Part shown: one piece after another, positions 37,003 to 45,688 of the stretch
Layout of the letters: the number at the start of each line of letters is the position of its first letter
Numbering within the stretch: position 1 is the stretch's first letter
Assembly: GCF_024752305.1 (NCBI RefSeq)
Contig: NZ_JANTHX010000001.1
Coordinates: forward strand, 1 to 53,793
Source of the DNA: Protaetiibacter mangrovi
GTDB lineage: Bacteria > Actinomycetota > Actinomycetes > Actinomycetales > Microbacteriaceae
Reading direction: 5' to 3'
DNA length: 53,793 bases
Notes under the pieces: generated by a model
Told to the model about the DNA's origin: nothing
What the model saw: only the letters and a program-made list of their open reading frames with translations
Databases searched by the model: none
Translations under genes and position numbers: made by a program

Positions 37003-38829
37003 GTGAACGAGATCTACGTCCCCGCCGTCGTCCCCGCCGACCCGGAGGCCAACACGACCGATCTGCTGATCGACCGGGTTGCCGCGAGCCCGGATGCGCC
37101 GCTCTTCGCGCTCCCGACCGCCGACGGCGGGTGGGAGGACGTCTCGACCGCCGAGTTCCACCGACAGGTGGTCGCTCTCGCGAAGGGCTTCATCGCCGCG
37201 GGCGTCCAGCCGGGCGACAAGATCGGCTTCATCTGCCGCACCCGCTACGAGTGGACGCTCGTCGACTTCGCCACCTGGTTCGCCGGCGCCGTGCTCGTGC
37301 CGATCTACGAGACCTCGGCTCCCGCGCAGATCGCGTACACCCTGCAGGACTCCGGGGCGAGCGCGATCATCGTCGAGAACCCCGACCACTTCGCCCGGTT
37401 CGACGAGGTCGCGGCCGACCTGCCTCAGGTCACGAAGGTGTGGCAGCTGCACCTCGGCGACCTCGACAAGCTCGTCGCGGGCGGCGGCGAGGTCACCGAC
37501 GCCGAGGTGGAGGACCGCCGCAGCGCGGCGAAGGGCTCCGACCTCGCCACCCTGATCTACACCTCCGGGTCGACGGGCACGCCCAAGGGCTGCATCCTCA
37601 CCCACTCGAACTTCGTCGAGCTCTCGCGCAACGCCGCGGTGGCGATGAAGGAGGTCGTGGAGCCCGGCGCCTCGACCCTGCTGTTCATCACGACGGCTCA
37701 CGTCTTCGCCCGGTTCATCTCGATCCTCGGCGTCCACGCGGGTGTCAAGGTGGGCCACCAGGCCGACACCAAGCAGCTCCTCCCCGCTCTCGGCAGCTTC
37801 CAGCCGACCTTCCTCCTCGCCGTGCCGCGCGTGTTCGAGAAGGTCTACAACTCGGCCGAGCAGAAGGCGGCCGCGGGCGGCAGGCAGAAGATCTTCCAGC
37901 GGGCGGCCCAGGTCGCGATCGACCACTCGAAGGCCCTCGACGCGGGTCGCGTGCCGTTCGGGCTCAAGGCGCAGTTCGCGCTCTTCGACCGCCTCGTGTA
38001 CTCGAAGCTCAAGTCGGCGATGGGCGGCCGTATCAAGTACGCCGTCTCCGGCTCGGCGCCGCTCGGGCTGCGTCTCGGGCACTTCTTCCGCAGCCTCGAC
38101 GTGAAGATCCTCGAGGGCTACGGCCTCACCGAGACCACCGCCCCCGCGACCGTGAACGTCGTGTCGAAGTTCAAGATCGGCACGGTCGGCACCCCGCTGC
38201 CGGGTATCGGCATCCGGATCGCCGAGGACGGCGAGATCCTCGTGAAGGGCGTCGACGTGTTCGGCGGCTACTGGAACAAGCCCGAGGAGACCGCCGCGGT
38301 GTTCACCGACGACTGGTTCCACACGGGTGATGTGGGCACGCTCGACGACGAGGGCTACCTCACCATCACGGGCCGCAAGAAGGAGATCATCGTGACGGCG
38401 GGCGGCAAGAACGTCTCGCCCGCGGCGCTCGAGGACCCGATCCGCGCCAACCCGATCGTCGGCCAGGTGGTGGTCGTGGGCGACCAGAAGCCGTTCATCT
38501 CGGCGCTCATCACGCTCGACACCGAGATGCTGCCGGTGTGGCTGAACAACAACGGCGAGGCGGGCGACATGAGCCTCGCCGAGGCGGCCCGCAACCCGAA
38601 GGTGCGCGCGGAGGTCCAGCGGGCGATCGACGTCGCGAACGCCAAGGTGTCCCGAGCCGAGTCGATCCGCAAGTTCACGATCCTCGACACCGAGTTCACC
38701 GAGGACTCCGGGCACCTGACGCCGAAGATGTCGATCAAGCGCAACGTCATCGTGAAGGACTTCGCCCCGGTGATCGAGGAGCTCTACTCGGGTGCCCCGA
38801 TCACGGAGGGCATCTCACTCAAGCACTGA
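37003..38829 (+). CDS. Long-chain acyl-CoA synthetase (FadD15-like)
   Basis: A 608-aa ANL-superfamily enzyme that activates fatty acids via an acyl-AMP. The P-loop is LIYTSGSTGTPKGCILTHSN, followed by GYGLTETTAPATVN, DWFHTGDVGTLDDEGYLTIT and GRKKEIIVTAGGKNVSPAAL with the hinge region. Length and motif spacing match the FadD15/long-chain group. The GTG start at 37003 has GAAGGAG at good distance, with TACAGT at 36955-36960 as a possible -10. Its end overlaps the convergent deformylase gene by 11 nt. Confidence 0.95.
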   Translation: MNEIYVPAVVPADPEANTTDLLIDRVAASPDAPLFALPTADGGWEDVSTAEFHRQVVALAKGFIAAGVQPGDKIGFICRTRYEWTLVDFATWFAGAVLVPIYETSAPAQIAYTLQDSGASAIIVENPDHFARFDEVAADLPQVTKVWQLHLGDLDKLVAGGGEVTDAEVEDRRSAAKGSDLATLIYTSGSTGTPKGCILTHSNFVELSRNAAVAMKEVVEPGASTLLFITTAHVFARFISILGVHAGVKVGHQADTKQLLPALGSFQPTFLLAVPRVFEKVYNSAEQKAAAGGRQKIFQRAAQVAIDHSKALDAGRVPFGLKAQFALFDRLVYSKLKSAMGGRIKYAVSGSAPLGLRLGHFFRSLDVKILEGYGLTETTAPATVNVVSKFKIGTVGTPLPGIGIRIAEDGEILVKGVDVFGGYWNKPEETAAVFTDDWFHTGDVGTLDDEGYLTITGRKKEIIVTAGGKNVSPAALEDPIRANPIVGQVVVVGDQKPFISALITLDTEMLPVWLNNNGEAGDMSLAEAARNPKVRAEVQRAIDVANAKVSRAESIRKFTILDTEFTEDSGHLTPKMSIKRNVIVKDFAPVIEELYSGAPITEGISLKH

Positions 38830-39316
38830 ACCAGTCGGCCTGGCGGATGGCGCGCATCGCCTCGCGCTTGGTCTCGGGTTCGAGCCCCTCGATGTAGAGC
38901 TTGCCGTCGAGATGGTCGGTCTCGTGCTGCAGCGCCTGCGCCATGAGGCCGTCGCCCTCGAGCACGACCTCGTTGCCGTCGACGTCGACGCCCGTGACGC
39001 GCGCCCACGGGTGGCGCAGCCGCGGGAAGTAGAAGCCCGGCACCGAGAGGCAGCCCTCGTCGACCGGCTCGGGCTCACCCGAGACCTCGAGGACCGGGTT
39101 GATGACGTAGGCGATGTCGCCGTCGATGTTGACGCTGAACGCGCGCAGACCGACGCCGATCTGGGTGGCCGCGACCCCGGCACGACCGGGCGCCTCGACG
39201 GTGTCGACGAGGTCCTCGACGAGCGCGCGCACGCGCGCGTCACCCGGATCGGTGATCGGATCGGTGCGGGAGCGGAGCACGGGGTCGCCGAAGAGGCGGA
39301 TCTGTCGTTCGGTCAT
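38819..39316 (-). CDS. def: Peptide deformylase
   Basis: A 165-aa metalloenzyme that removes the formyl group from nascent proteins. All three family motifs are present: GVAATQIGVG, EGCLSVPG with the metal Cys, and the HEXXH box in LQHETDHLDG. The ATG at 39316 overlaps the stop of the MinD-like gene by 4 nt (ATGA), so it depends on that gene for translation. The terminal codons overlap the convergent fadD. No methionyl-tRNA formyltransferase gene is adjacent. Confidence 0.96.
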   Translation of the reverse strand: MTERQIRLFGDPVLRSRTDPITDPGDARVRALVEDLVDTVEAPGRAGVAATQIGVGLRAFSVNIDGDIAYVINPVLEVSGEPEPVDEGCLSVPGFYFPRLRHPWARVTGVDVDGNEVVLEGDGLMAQALQHETDHLDGKLYIEGLEPETKREAMRAIRQADWFSA

Positions 39317-40635
39317 GCGTTTCTGTTCGTCGGCAGGCCGTCCATCACGAGCGCGGCGAGCTCGCGGGCTGAGGCCCGGGTGAAGGGCTTGAGGTTCTCC
39401 CAGCGCACGACCGACCCCGCCGCGAGCTCCGGGTCGTAGGGCATGCGCACCACCGCGCGCACCCGGGAGGAGAAGTGCGCGTCGATCTCGTCGAGCTTCA
39501 CGAGGTTGGTGCCGTGGGTGGCGGTGTTGATCGCGACCACCGCGTTGCGCACGAGCTCGCCGTAGTTGTTCGCCTCGAGCCAGGTGAGCGTCTCGGATGC
39601 CAGCCGCGCCTCGTCGACGCTGCCTCCCGACACCACGACGATCGAGTCGGCGCGCTGCAGCGTGGCGCGCATCACCGAGTGCACGATGCCGGTGCCGCAG
39701 TCGGTCAGGCAGATCGAGTAGTACCGCGACACGAGGTCGGCGACCACGTTGTAGTCGTTCTCGTCGAAGGCCTCCGAGAGCAGCGGATCGGTGTCGGAGG
39801 CGAGCACGTCGAGCCGTGTCTCGTCGCGCGAGACGTGCGTCGAGAACTCGCTGAAGTCCTTGATGGCGGCGGCATGGGTCACGATGTCGCGCACGGTCGA
39901 CCGGGTCTGCTTGGCGATCCGCTCGGAGAGCGTGCCGCGGTCGGGGTTGGCGTCGACGGCGATCGTGCGGTCCTCCCGCACGTCCGACAGCGCCATCCCG
40001 AGGAGCGTGGTGACCGTGGTCTTGCCCACGCCCCCCTTGCGGGTGAGCACGGGCACGAAACGGGTTCCGCCTTCGAAGCGCTTCGCGATGCGCGCGTCGA
40101 GCGCCTTGCGCTCGCGCACCTTCGGCGAGTCGCCGATGTTCACCAGGTGCAGCGTGCTCGCGTAGACGAAGGCCGGCCACGGGCCCTCGGGCGCGTGCCT
40201 GTTGCGCTTGGGCTCCAGCAGACGGTCGGGCGTCAGCATGGCCGCGGGTTCCGGGGATGCGGCGATGCCCCGCTTGCGATCCCTCCGCGAGTAGATCTCG
40301 TCGTCTCCCGGGAGCGGCACGATCGGCGACTCGGCCGTCGGGACCGCCTCCTCGTCGGCGACGTGCACGAGGTCGGGCACGACCTCGATCGACATCGTGC
40401 CGATGCCCGTCGCGATGCCCGCGTCGGAGCCGATCGGGGCGACGGATCCGGGCATGGCCACGATCTCGTCGAGGGCGACCTGCTCCTCGTCCTCGGGCAG
40501 CTCGCGGTGCTCCGCCGGGAGCTCGATCGAGACCGTGAGGCTCTCGGGCAGGGCCGCGGCGAGCTCGGCGTCGCCCGCACCCGCGAGCGGCGCGCCGCCG
40601 ACCCCGGGGTCCTCCCCCGCCGTGTTCCGCACCAT
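39313..40635 (-). CDS. MinD/ParA-family ATPase with long acidic N-terminal extension
   Basis: A 440-aa protein. Residues 1 to about 165 are acidic and low in predicted structure (PEDEEQVALDEIVAMPGSVA). The C-terminal 260 residues are a deviant Walker ATPase: VLTRKGGVGKTTVTTLLGMA, IAVDANPDRGTLSERI, and CLTDCGTGIVHSVMRATLQR. It resembles MinD-like proteins of type VII secretion neighbourhoods (EspI-like), but no secretion genes are here. It may position or regulate an unknown partner. The ATG at 40635 lies 7 nt after TAGGGT, whose TAG is the pyc stop codon. It is coupled to def. Confidence 0.85.
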   Translation of the reverse strand: MVRNTAGEDPGVGGAPLAGAGDAELAAALPESLTVSIELPAEHRELPEDEEQVALDEIVAMPGSVAPIGSDAGIATGIGTMSIEVVPDLVHVADEEAVPTAESPIVPLPGDDEIYSRRDRKRGIAASPEPAAMLTPDRLLEPKRNRHAPEGPWPAFVYASTLHLVNIGDSPKVRERKALDARIAKRFEGGTRFVPVLTRKGGVGKTTVTTLLGMALSDVREDRTIAVDANPDRGTLSERIAKQTRSTVRDIVTHAAAIKDFSEFSTHVSRDETRLDVLASDTDPLLSEAFDENDYNVVADLVSRYYSICLTDCGTGIVHSVMRATLQRADSIVVVSGGSVDEARLASETLTWLEANNYGELVRNAVVAINTATHGTNLVKLDEIDAHFSSRVRAVVRMPYDPELAAGSVVRWENLKPFTRASARELAALVMDGLPTNRNA

Positions 40636-40642
40636 GGTGCCG

Positions 40643-40648
40643 ACCCTA
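40643..40648 (-). promoter_or_regulatory. -10 box of the MinD-like gene built on the pyc stop codon
   Basis: TAGGGT (minus strand) starts with the pyc TAG stop and ends 7 nt before the ATG of the MinD-like gene. The geometry matches the leaderless promoters elsewhere in the window. Confidence 0.5.
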
Positions 40649-43600
40649 CTCGACGACGACGAGCAGGTCTCCGGCGTCGACCTGCTGGGTGGCGAGGATC
40701 GCGAGCCGCTTCACGGTGCCCGCGACGGGCGAGGTGATGGCGGCCTCCATCTTCATGGCCTCGATCGTGGCGATCGGCTGCCCGGCCTCGACCTCGTCGC
40801 CCTCGGCGACCTTGAGGGTGACGACGCCCGAGAACGGCGCGGCGACCTGACCGGGCTTCGTGCTGTCGGCCTTCTCGGCGCTGGCGGTCTGCACCGAGAT
40901 GGAGCGGTCGCGCACGAACACCGGGCGCAGCTGCCCGTTGAGGGTGGTCATGACCGTGCGCATGCCCTTCTCGTCGGCCTCGCCGATGGCCTCCAGGCCC
41001 ACGAAGAGGTCGACGCCCGGGCCGATGTCGACGGTGTGCTCGACCCCGGACTTGAGGCCGTAGAGATAGTCGACCGTGTCGACGTTGGAGAGGTCGCCGA
41101 ACTGCTCGCGCACCTCCTCGAACTGTCGGGTCGGCCCCGCGAAGAGCAGGCGGTTGAGGGTCGAGCGGCGGGCCGCGGTGTCGCCGGCGAGACCCGCGCG
41201 GTCCTCGGCGGAGAGCTGCTCGACCCCGATGCGCACCTCGCGCCCGGTGAGCACCTTGGTGCGGAAGGGCTCGGGCCAGCCGCCGGGCAGGTCGCCGAGC
41301 TCGCCCGCCATGAAGCCGATCACGGAGTCGGGGATGTCGTACTTGTCGGGGTTCTGCTCGAAGTCGGCCGGGTCGGCGCCGGTCGCCGCCAGCTGCAGGG
41401 CGAGGTCGCCGACGACCTTCGACGACGGCGTCACCTTGGTGGGACGGCCGAGGATGCGGTTCGCCGCCGCGTACCAGTCCTCCACCTTCTCGAACTGGTC
41501 GCCGAGGCCGAGCGCGATCGCCTGCTGCCGCAGGTTGGAGAGCTGACCGCCCGGGATCTCGTGGTGGTAGACGCGTCCGGTGGGGCCCGGCAGGCCCGAC
41601 TCGAACGGCTTGTACGCGCGCCGCACCGCCTCCCAGTAGGGCTCCAGGTCGCTCACCGCCTGCAGCGAGAGGCCCGTGTCGCGCTCGGTGTGCGCGGTGG
41701 CCGCGACGAGCGCCGAGAGGCTCGGCTGGCTCGTGGTGCCCGCCATCGGCGCGCTGGCCGCGTCGACGGCGTCCGCGCCGGCACGGCTCGCCGCGAGCAG
41801 CGTCGCGAGCTGGCCGCCGGCGGTGTCGTGGGTGTGCACGTGCACGGGGAGGTCGAAGCGCTCCCGGAGCGCCCCCACGAGCTTCTCGGCGGCACCGGCG
41901 CGCAGCAGACCCGCCATGTCCTTGATGGCGAGGATGTGCGCGCCCGCGGCGACGATCTTCTCGGCGAGGGCCAGGTAGTAGTCGAGGGTGTAGAGGTCCT
42001 CGGCGGGGTCGAGCAGATCGCCCGAGTAGCACAGCGCCACCTCGGCGACCGTGGACCCGGTGGCGAGCACCGCGTCGATCGCGGGGCGCATCTGGTCGAC
42101 GTCGTTCAGGGCGTCGAAGATGCGGAAGATGTCGACGCCGGTCGCGGCGGCCTCCTGCACGAAGGCCTCCGTGACCTCCGTGGGGTAGGGCGTGTAGCCG
42201 ACCGTGTTGCGCCCGCGCAGCAGCATCTGGATCGCGATGTTCGGCAGCGCCTCGCGCATCTTGGCGAGCCGCTCCCACGGGTCCTCTCCGAGGAAGCGCA
42301 GGGCGACGTCGTAGGTCGCCCCTCCCCAGGCCTCGACCGACAGGAGCTCGGGGGTGAGCCGCGCGACGTGCGGCATGACCGCGACGAGGTCCTTGGTGCG
42401 CACCCGCGTCGCGAGCAGCGACTGGTGGGCGTCGCGGAACGTGGTGTCGGTCACGGCCAGCGCGGTCTGCCCGCGCAGCGCGGCGGCGAATCCGGCCGGG
42501 CCGAGTTCGAGCAGCCGCTGCCGCGAGCCGGCCGGTGCGGGATGCGCGAGGTCGACCTCCGGCAGCTTGATCGCGGGGTCGATCGCCCCCGCGCCGTCGC
42601 CGTTGGGCTGGTTGACCGTCACGTCGGCCAGCCAGTTGAGGATCTTGGTGCCGCGATCGCGCGACTCGCGGCCGCGCACGAGCCACGGGCGCTCCTCGAT
42701 GAACGAGGTCGACACGTCGCCCGCGAGGAACTCCGGATCGTCGAACACCGCCTGCAGGAAGGGGATGTTGGTCGCGACGCCCCGCAGCCGGAACTCCGCG
42801 AGCCCGCGGCGCGCACGGCGCACGGCCGAGGGGAAGTCGCGCCCCCGGCAGATCATCTTCACGAGCATCGAGTCGAAGTAGGGCGAGACCTGCGCGCCCG
42901 CCGCGACCGTGCCGCCGTCGAGGCGGATGCCCGCGCCGCCCGGCGAGCGGTAGGTCGTGATCTTGCCGGTGTCCGGGCGGAAGCCGGCGGCCGGGTCCTC
43001 GGTGGTGATGCGGCACTGGATGGCGAATCCGCGCGGGCGCAGCTCGTCCTGCCGGATGCCCAGCTCGGCGAGCGTCTCGCCCGCCGCGATCCGCATCTGC
43101 GACTGGACGAGGTCGACGTCGGTGACCTCCTCGGTCACCGTGTGCTCGACCTGGATGCGGGGGTTCATCTCGATGAAGACGTGCTGACCGGCGCGCTCGC
43201 CCGCGGTGTCGAGCAGGAACTCGACGGTGCCCGCGTTGACGTAGCCGATCGACTTCGCGAACGCGACGGCGTCGCGGTACATGGCCTGCCGGATCGAGTC
43301 GTCGAGGTTCGGCGCCGGGGCGATCTCGACGACCTTCTGATGACGGCGCTGCACGGAGCAGTCGCGCTCGAACAGATGGAAGGTCTCGCCCGTCGCGTCC
43401 GCGAGGATCTGCACCTCGATGTGACGCGGCCGCACGACCGCCTGCTCGATGAACATGGTGGGATCGCCGAAGGCGCTGTCGGCCTCGCGCATGGCGGCCT
43501 CGAGCGCCGGGCGCAGCTCCTCGCGGGTGTCGACGCGCCGCATGCCGCGGCCACCGCCTCCCGCGACCGCCTTCGCGAACACCGGGAAGCCGATCTCGTC

Positions 43601-44044
43601 GGCACCGCGCAGCAGCTCCTCGATGTCGGTCGTCGCGGGCGTCGACTTCAGCACGGGGACGCCGGCGGAGATCGCGTGCTCCTTGGCGGTGACCTTGTTG
43701 CCGGCCATCTCGAGCACGTGCTCGCCCGGCCCGATGAAGGTGATGCCGTTGGCCGCCGCCGCGGCGGCCAGCTCCGGGTTCTCGGAGAGGAATCCGTACC
43801 CCGGGTAGATCGCGTCGGCGCCCGACTCCTTCGCCACGCGGATGATCTCGTCGACGTCGAGATACGCGCGGACCGGGTGCCCCTCCTCGCCGATCAGGTA
43901 CGCCTCGTCCGCCTTCAGGCGGTGCATCGAGTTGCGATCCTCCCAGGGGTACACGGCGACCGTGCGCGCCCCCAGTTCGTACGCCGCGCGGAAGGCGCGG
44001 ATGGCGATCTCACCTCGGTTGGCGACCAGGATCTTCGAGAACAT
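40646..44044 (-). CDS. pyc: Pyruvate carboxylase
   Basis: An 1132-aa biotin enzyme that carboxylates pyruvate to oxaloacetate, the main anaplerotic step in many Actinobacteria. Biotin carboxylase domain: MFSKILVANRGEIAIRAFRA, AVAGGGGRGMRRV, EMNPRIQVEHTVTEEV. Carboxyltransferase domain: VTDTTFRDAHQSLLATRVRT, LRGRNTVGYTPYP, PVHVHTHDTAGGQLATLL. The biotinyl domain near the end has EAMKME with the biotin lysine. Length and domain order are standard. The ATG at 44044 has AGGAAGGA upstream. It is divergent from the ParA gene. Confidence 0.98.
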   Translation of the reverse strand: MFSKILVANRGEIAIRAFRAAYELGARTVAVYPWEDRNSMHRLKADEAYLIGEEGHPVRAYLDVDEIIRVAKESGADAIYPGYGFLSENPELAAAAAANGITFIGPGEHVLEMAGNKVTAKEHAISAGVPVLKSTPATTDIEELLRGADEIGFPVFAKAVAGGGGRGMRRVDTREELRPALEAAMREADSAFGDPTMFIEQAVVRPRHIEVQILADATGETFHLFERDCSVQRRHQKVVEIAPAPNLDDSIRQAMYRDAVAFAKSIGYVNAGTVEFLLDTAGERAGQHVFIEMNPRIQVEHTVTEEVTDVDLVQSQMRIAAGETLAELGIRQDELRPRGFAIQCRITTEDPAAGFRPDTGKITTYRSPGGAGIRLDGGTVAAGAQVSPYFDSMLVKMICRGRDFPSAVRRARRGLAEFRLRGVATNIPFLQAVFDDPEFLAGDVSTSFIEERPWLVRGRESRDRGTKILNWLADVTVNQPNGDGAGAIDPAIKLPEVDLAHPAPAGSRQRLLELGPAGFAAALRGQTALAVTDTTFRDAHQSLLATRVRTKDLVAVMPHVARLTPELLSVEAWGGATYDVALRFLGEDPWERLAKMREALPNIAIQMLLRGRNTVGYTPYPTEVTEAFVQEAAATGVDIFRIFDALNDVDQMRPAIDAVLATGSTVAEVALCYSGDLLDPAEDLYTLDYYLALAEKIVAAGAHILAIKDMAGLLRAGAAEKLVGALRERFDLPVHVHTHDTAGGQLATLLAASRAGADAVDAASAPMAGTTSQPSLSALVAATAHTERDTGLSLQAVSDLEPYWEAVRRAYKPFESGLPGPTGRVYHHEIPGGQLSNLRQQAIALGLGDQFEKVEDWYAAANRILGRPTKVTPSSKVVGDLALQLAATGADPADFEQNPDKYDIPDSVIGFMAGELGDLPGGWPEPFRTKVLTGREVRIGVEQLSAEDRAGLAGDTAARRSTLNRLLFAGPTRQFEEVREQFGDLSNVDTVDYLYGLKSGVEHTVDIGPGVDLFVGLEAIGEADEKGMRTVMTTLNGQLRPVFVRDRSISVQTASAEKADSTKPGQVAAPFSGVVTLKVAEGDEVEAGQPIATIEAMKMEAAITSPVAGTVKRLAILATQQVDAGDLLVVVE

Positions 44045-44109
44045 GCGGTCCTTCCTGCCGAGAGGCCGGTCGAGCTCGGGGGTTTTGGGTTCTTTCAGAC
44101 TAGTGAAGG

Positions 44110-44115
44110 TAGGGT
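44110..44115 (+). promoter_or_regulatory. -10 box of the ParA gene (TAGGGT)
   Basis: TAGGGT lies 8 nt before the GTG start, with no Shine-Dalgarno between. The 79-nt gap is shared with the divergent pyc promoter. Confidence 0.5.
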
Positions 44116-44123
44116 GGCTTCTC

Positions 44124-44930
44124 GTGCACGTTCTGAGCGTCAGCTCCCTCAAGGGGGGCGTGGGGAAGACCACGGTCACGCTCGGCCTGGCATCGGCCGC
44201 CTTCGCTCGCGGCATCTCGACGCTCGTCGTCGACCTCGACCCGCAGTCCGACGTGTCGACCGGCATGGACATCAACGTGGCCGGACACCTGAACGTCGCC
44301 GACGTGCTCGCGTCCCCCAAGGAGAAGATCGTGCGGGCCGCGATCGCCCCCTCGGGATGGACCCGCGGTCGCACCGGCAAGATCGACGTGCTCATCGGAT
44401 CCCCGTCGGCGATCAACTTCGACGGACCGCATCCGTCGATCCGCGACATCTGGAAGCTCGAGGAGGCGCTCGCGCACGTCGAGAAGGAGTACGAGCTCGT
44501 GCTCATCGACTGCGCTCCCTCGCTCAACGCGCTCACCCGCACGGCGTGGGCGGCGTCGGATCGCGTCGTCGTCGTCACGGAGCCGGGCCTGTTCTCGGTC
44601 GCCGCGGCGGACCGCGCCCTGCGCGCCATCGAGGAGATCCGTCGCGGCATCTCGCCCCGCCTGCAGCCGCTCGGCATCATCGTGAACCGCGCGCGCGTCC
44701 AGTCGCTCGAGCACCAGTTCCGCATCAAGGAGCTGCGCGACATGTTCGGGCCGCTCGTGATGTCGCCGCAGCTGCCCGAGCGCACCTCGCTGCAGCAGGC
44801 GCAGGGTGCCGCGAAGCCCCTGCACGTGTGGCCGGGCGAGGGCGCCCAGGAGATGGCGCACAACTTCGACGTGCTGCTCGAGCGCGTGCTGCGCACCTCG
44901 CGCATCGCCGAGGTGCAGCCCACCAACTAG
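44124..44930 (+). CDS. Orphan ParA-family ATPase
   Basis: A 268-aa ParA/Soj-like ATPase with the deviant Walker A VSSLKGGVGKTTVTLGLASA, LVVDLDPQSDVSTGMD, VLIDCAPSLNALTRTAWAAS and a C-terminal QLPERTSLQQAQGAAKPLH. No parB or parS cluster is nearby, so it is not the usual chromosome segregation operon; it may be a ParA-like division or positioning protein such as corynebacterial PldP. The GTG start is supported by the TAGGGT box 8 nt upstream. It converges on a MerR gene. Confidence 0.88.
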   Translation: MHVLSVSSLKGGVGKTTVTLGLASAAFARGISTLVVDLDPQSDVSTGMDINVAGHLNVADVLASPKEKIVRAAIAPSGWTRGRTGKIDVLIGSPSAINFDGPHPSIRDIWKLEEALAHVEKEYELVLIDCAPSLNALTRTAWAASDRVVVVTEPGLFSVAAADRALRAIEEIRRGISPRLQPLGIIVNRARVQSLEHQFRIKELRDMFGPLVMSPQLPERTSLQQAQGAAKPLHVWPGEGAQEMAHNFDVLLERVLRTSRIAEVQPTN

Positions 44931-44943
44931 GTGGACCCGCTGT

Positions 44944-44958
44944 CGGTCGTGCCGACCG
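44944..44958. terminator. Short bidirectional hairpin between the ParA and MerR genes
   Basis: CGGTCG at 44944-44949 pairs with CGACCG at 44953-44958 across a TGC loop, in the 37-nt gap between convergent stops. No T-run is present. Confidence 0.4.
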
Positions 44959-44967
44959 GCCCGCCTG

Positions 44968-45528
44968 TCAGCTGGCGGCGCGCTTGGCGCGTCGCGCGGC
45001 GAGCTCGTCCGCGGGGTCGACGCTCGCGGAGTCGAGCTCCACGAGGCTCGACTCGACCTCGCGGAGCACCTTGCCGACCGCGATGCCGAACACGCCCTGG
45101 CCGCGGCTCACGAGGTCGATGACCTCGTCGTCGGAGGTGCACAGGTACACGCTCGCCCCGTCGGACATGAGGGTCGTCTGCGCGAGGTCGTTGACCCCCG
45201 CCTCACGGAGCTGGCCGATGGCGGTGCGGATCTGCTGCAGCGAGATGCCGGTGTCGAGGAGCCGCTTGACGAGCTTGAGCACCAGGATGTCGCGGAAGCC
45301 GTAGAGGCGCTGCGATCCGGAGCCCGCCGCGCCGCGGATCGTCGGCTCGACGAGCTCGGTGCGCGCCCAGTAGTCGAGCTGCCGGTAGCTGATGCCGGCG
45401 GCGCGTGCCGCCACGGTGCCGCGATAGCCCGCGGTGTCGTCGAGGTCGGGCAGGCCGTCGGTGAAGAGGAGGCCGAGGTCGTACCGCGTCCCCGCGTCGC
45501 GCGCGCTCTGCTCGCCGGTGTCGCTCAT
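44968..45528 (-). CDS. MerR-family transcriptional regulator (Rv1830-like position)
   Basis: A 186-aa regulator. Its N-terminal part carries a MerR-type winged helix: RAAGISYRQLDYWARTELVE followed by RLYGFRDILVLKLVKRLLDT, GISLQQIRTAI. A C-terminal domain (about 115-186) is not a known metal-binding type. It lies downstream of the FtsR-like gene; in M. tuberculosis, MerR genes Rv1828 and Rv1830 flank Rv1829 in the same way, and an Rv1829 counterpart is missing here. AGGAGG precedes the ATG. Its upstream region holds a GAAGTT-rich palindrome that could be an operator. Confidence 0.9.
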   Translation of the reverse strand: MSDTGEQSARDAGTRYDLGLLFTDGLPDLDDTAGYRGTVAARAAGISYRQLDYWARTELVEPTIRGAAGSGSQRLYGFRDILVLKLVKRLLDTGISLQQIRTAIGQLREAGVNDLAQTTLMSDGASVYLCTSDDEVIDLVSRGQGVFGIAVGKVLREVESSLVELDSASVDPADELAARRAKRAAS

Positions 45529-45563
45529 GTCGACCGTCCTCCTCGGTGCGCGCCCGTCTTCTT

Positions 45564-45587
45564 AACCTTCAGGTTGAAGTTGAAGTT
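45564..45587 (-). promoter_or_regulatory. Candidate MerR/FtsR operator upstream of the MerR gene
   Basis: The plus strand reads AACCT-TCAGG-TTGAAGTT, then a second overlapping TTGAAGTT at 45580-45587. AACCT and AGGTT form a dyad at 45564-45575. The AACCT and TTGAAGTT halves recur before ftsZ with one base less spacing. It lies 36-59 nt before the ATG, near where MerR regulators bind. Confidence 0.5.
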
Positions 45588-45662
45588 CAGACTCGCTGTC
45601 GCTGTCCACGGTACCCACCCGGAGGGGCACCATCAATCACATCCGCACGAGTGCGCGGCGTG

Positions 45663-45682
45663 TCGCGGGGAAATCCCCGCGA
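45663..45682 (-). terminator. Hairpin after the ftsR stop codon
   Basis: TCGCGGGG at 45663-45670 pairs with CCCCGCGA at 45675-45682 around AAAT, 6 nt beyond the ftsR stop. The stem is perfect, but no T-run follows on the minus strand. Confidence 0.55.
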
Positions 45683-45688
45683 TCGACC

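Noticed and set aside
40397-45304. 1635-codon plus-strand frame across pyc and the ParA gene
   Set aside because: Low-complexity Arg/Asp/Val-rich translation antisense to pyc and out of frame with the ParA gene; both real genes have full family motifs.
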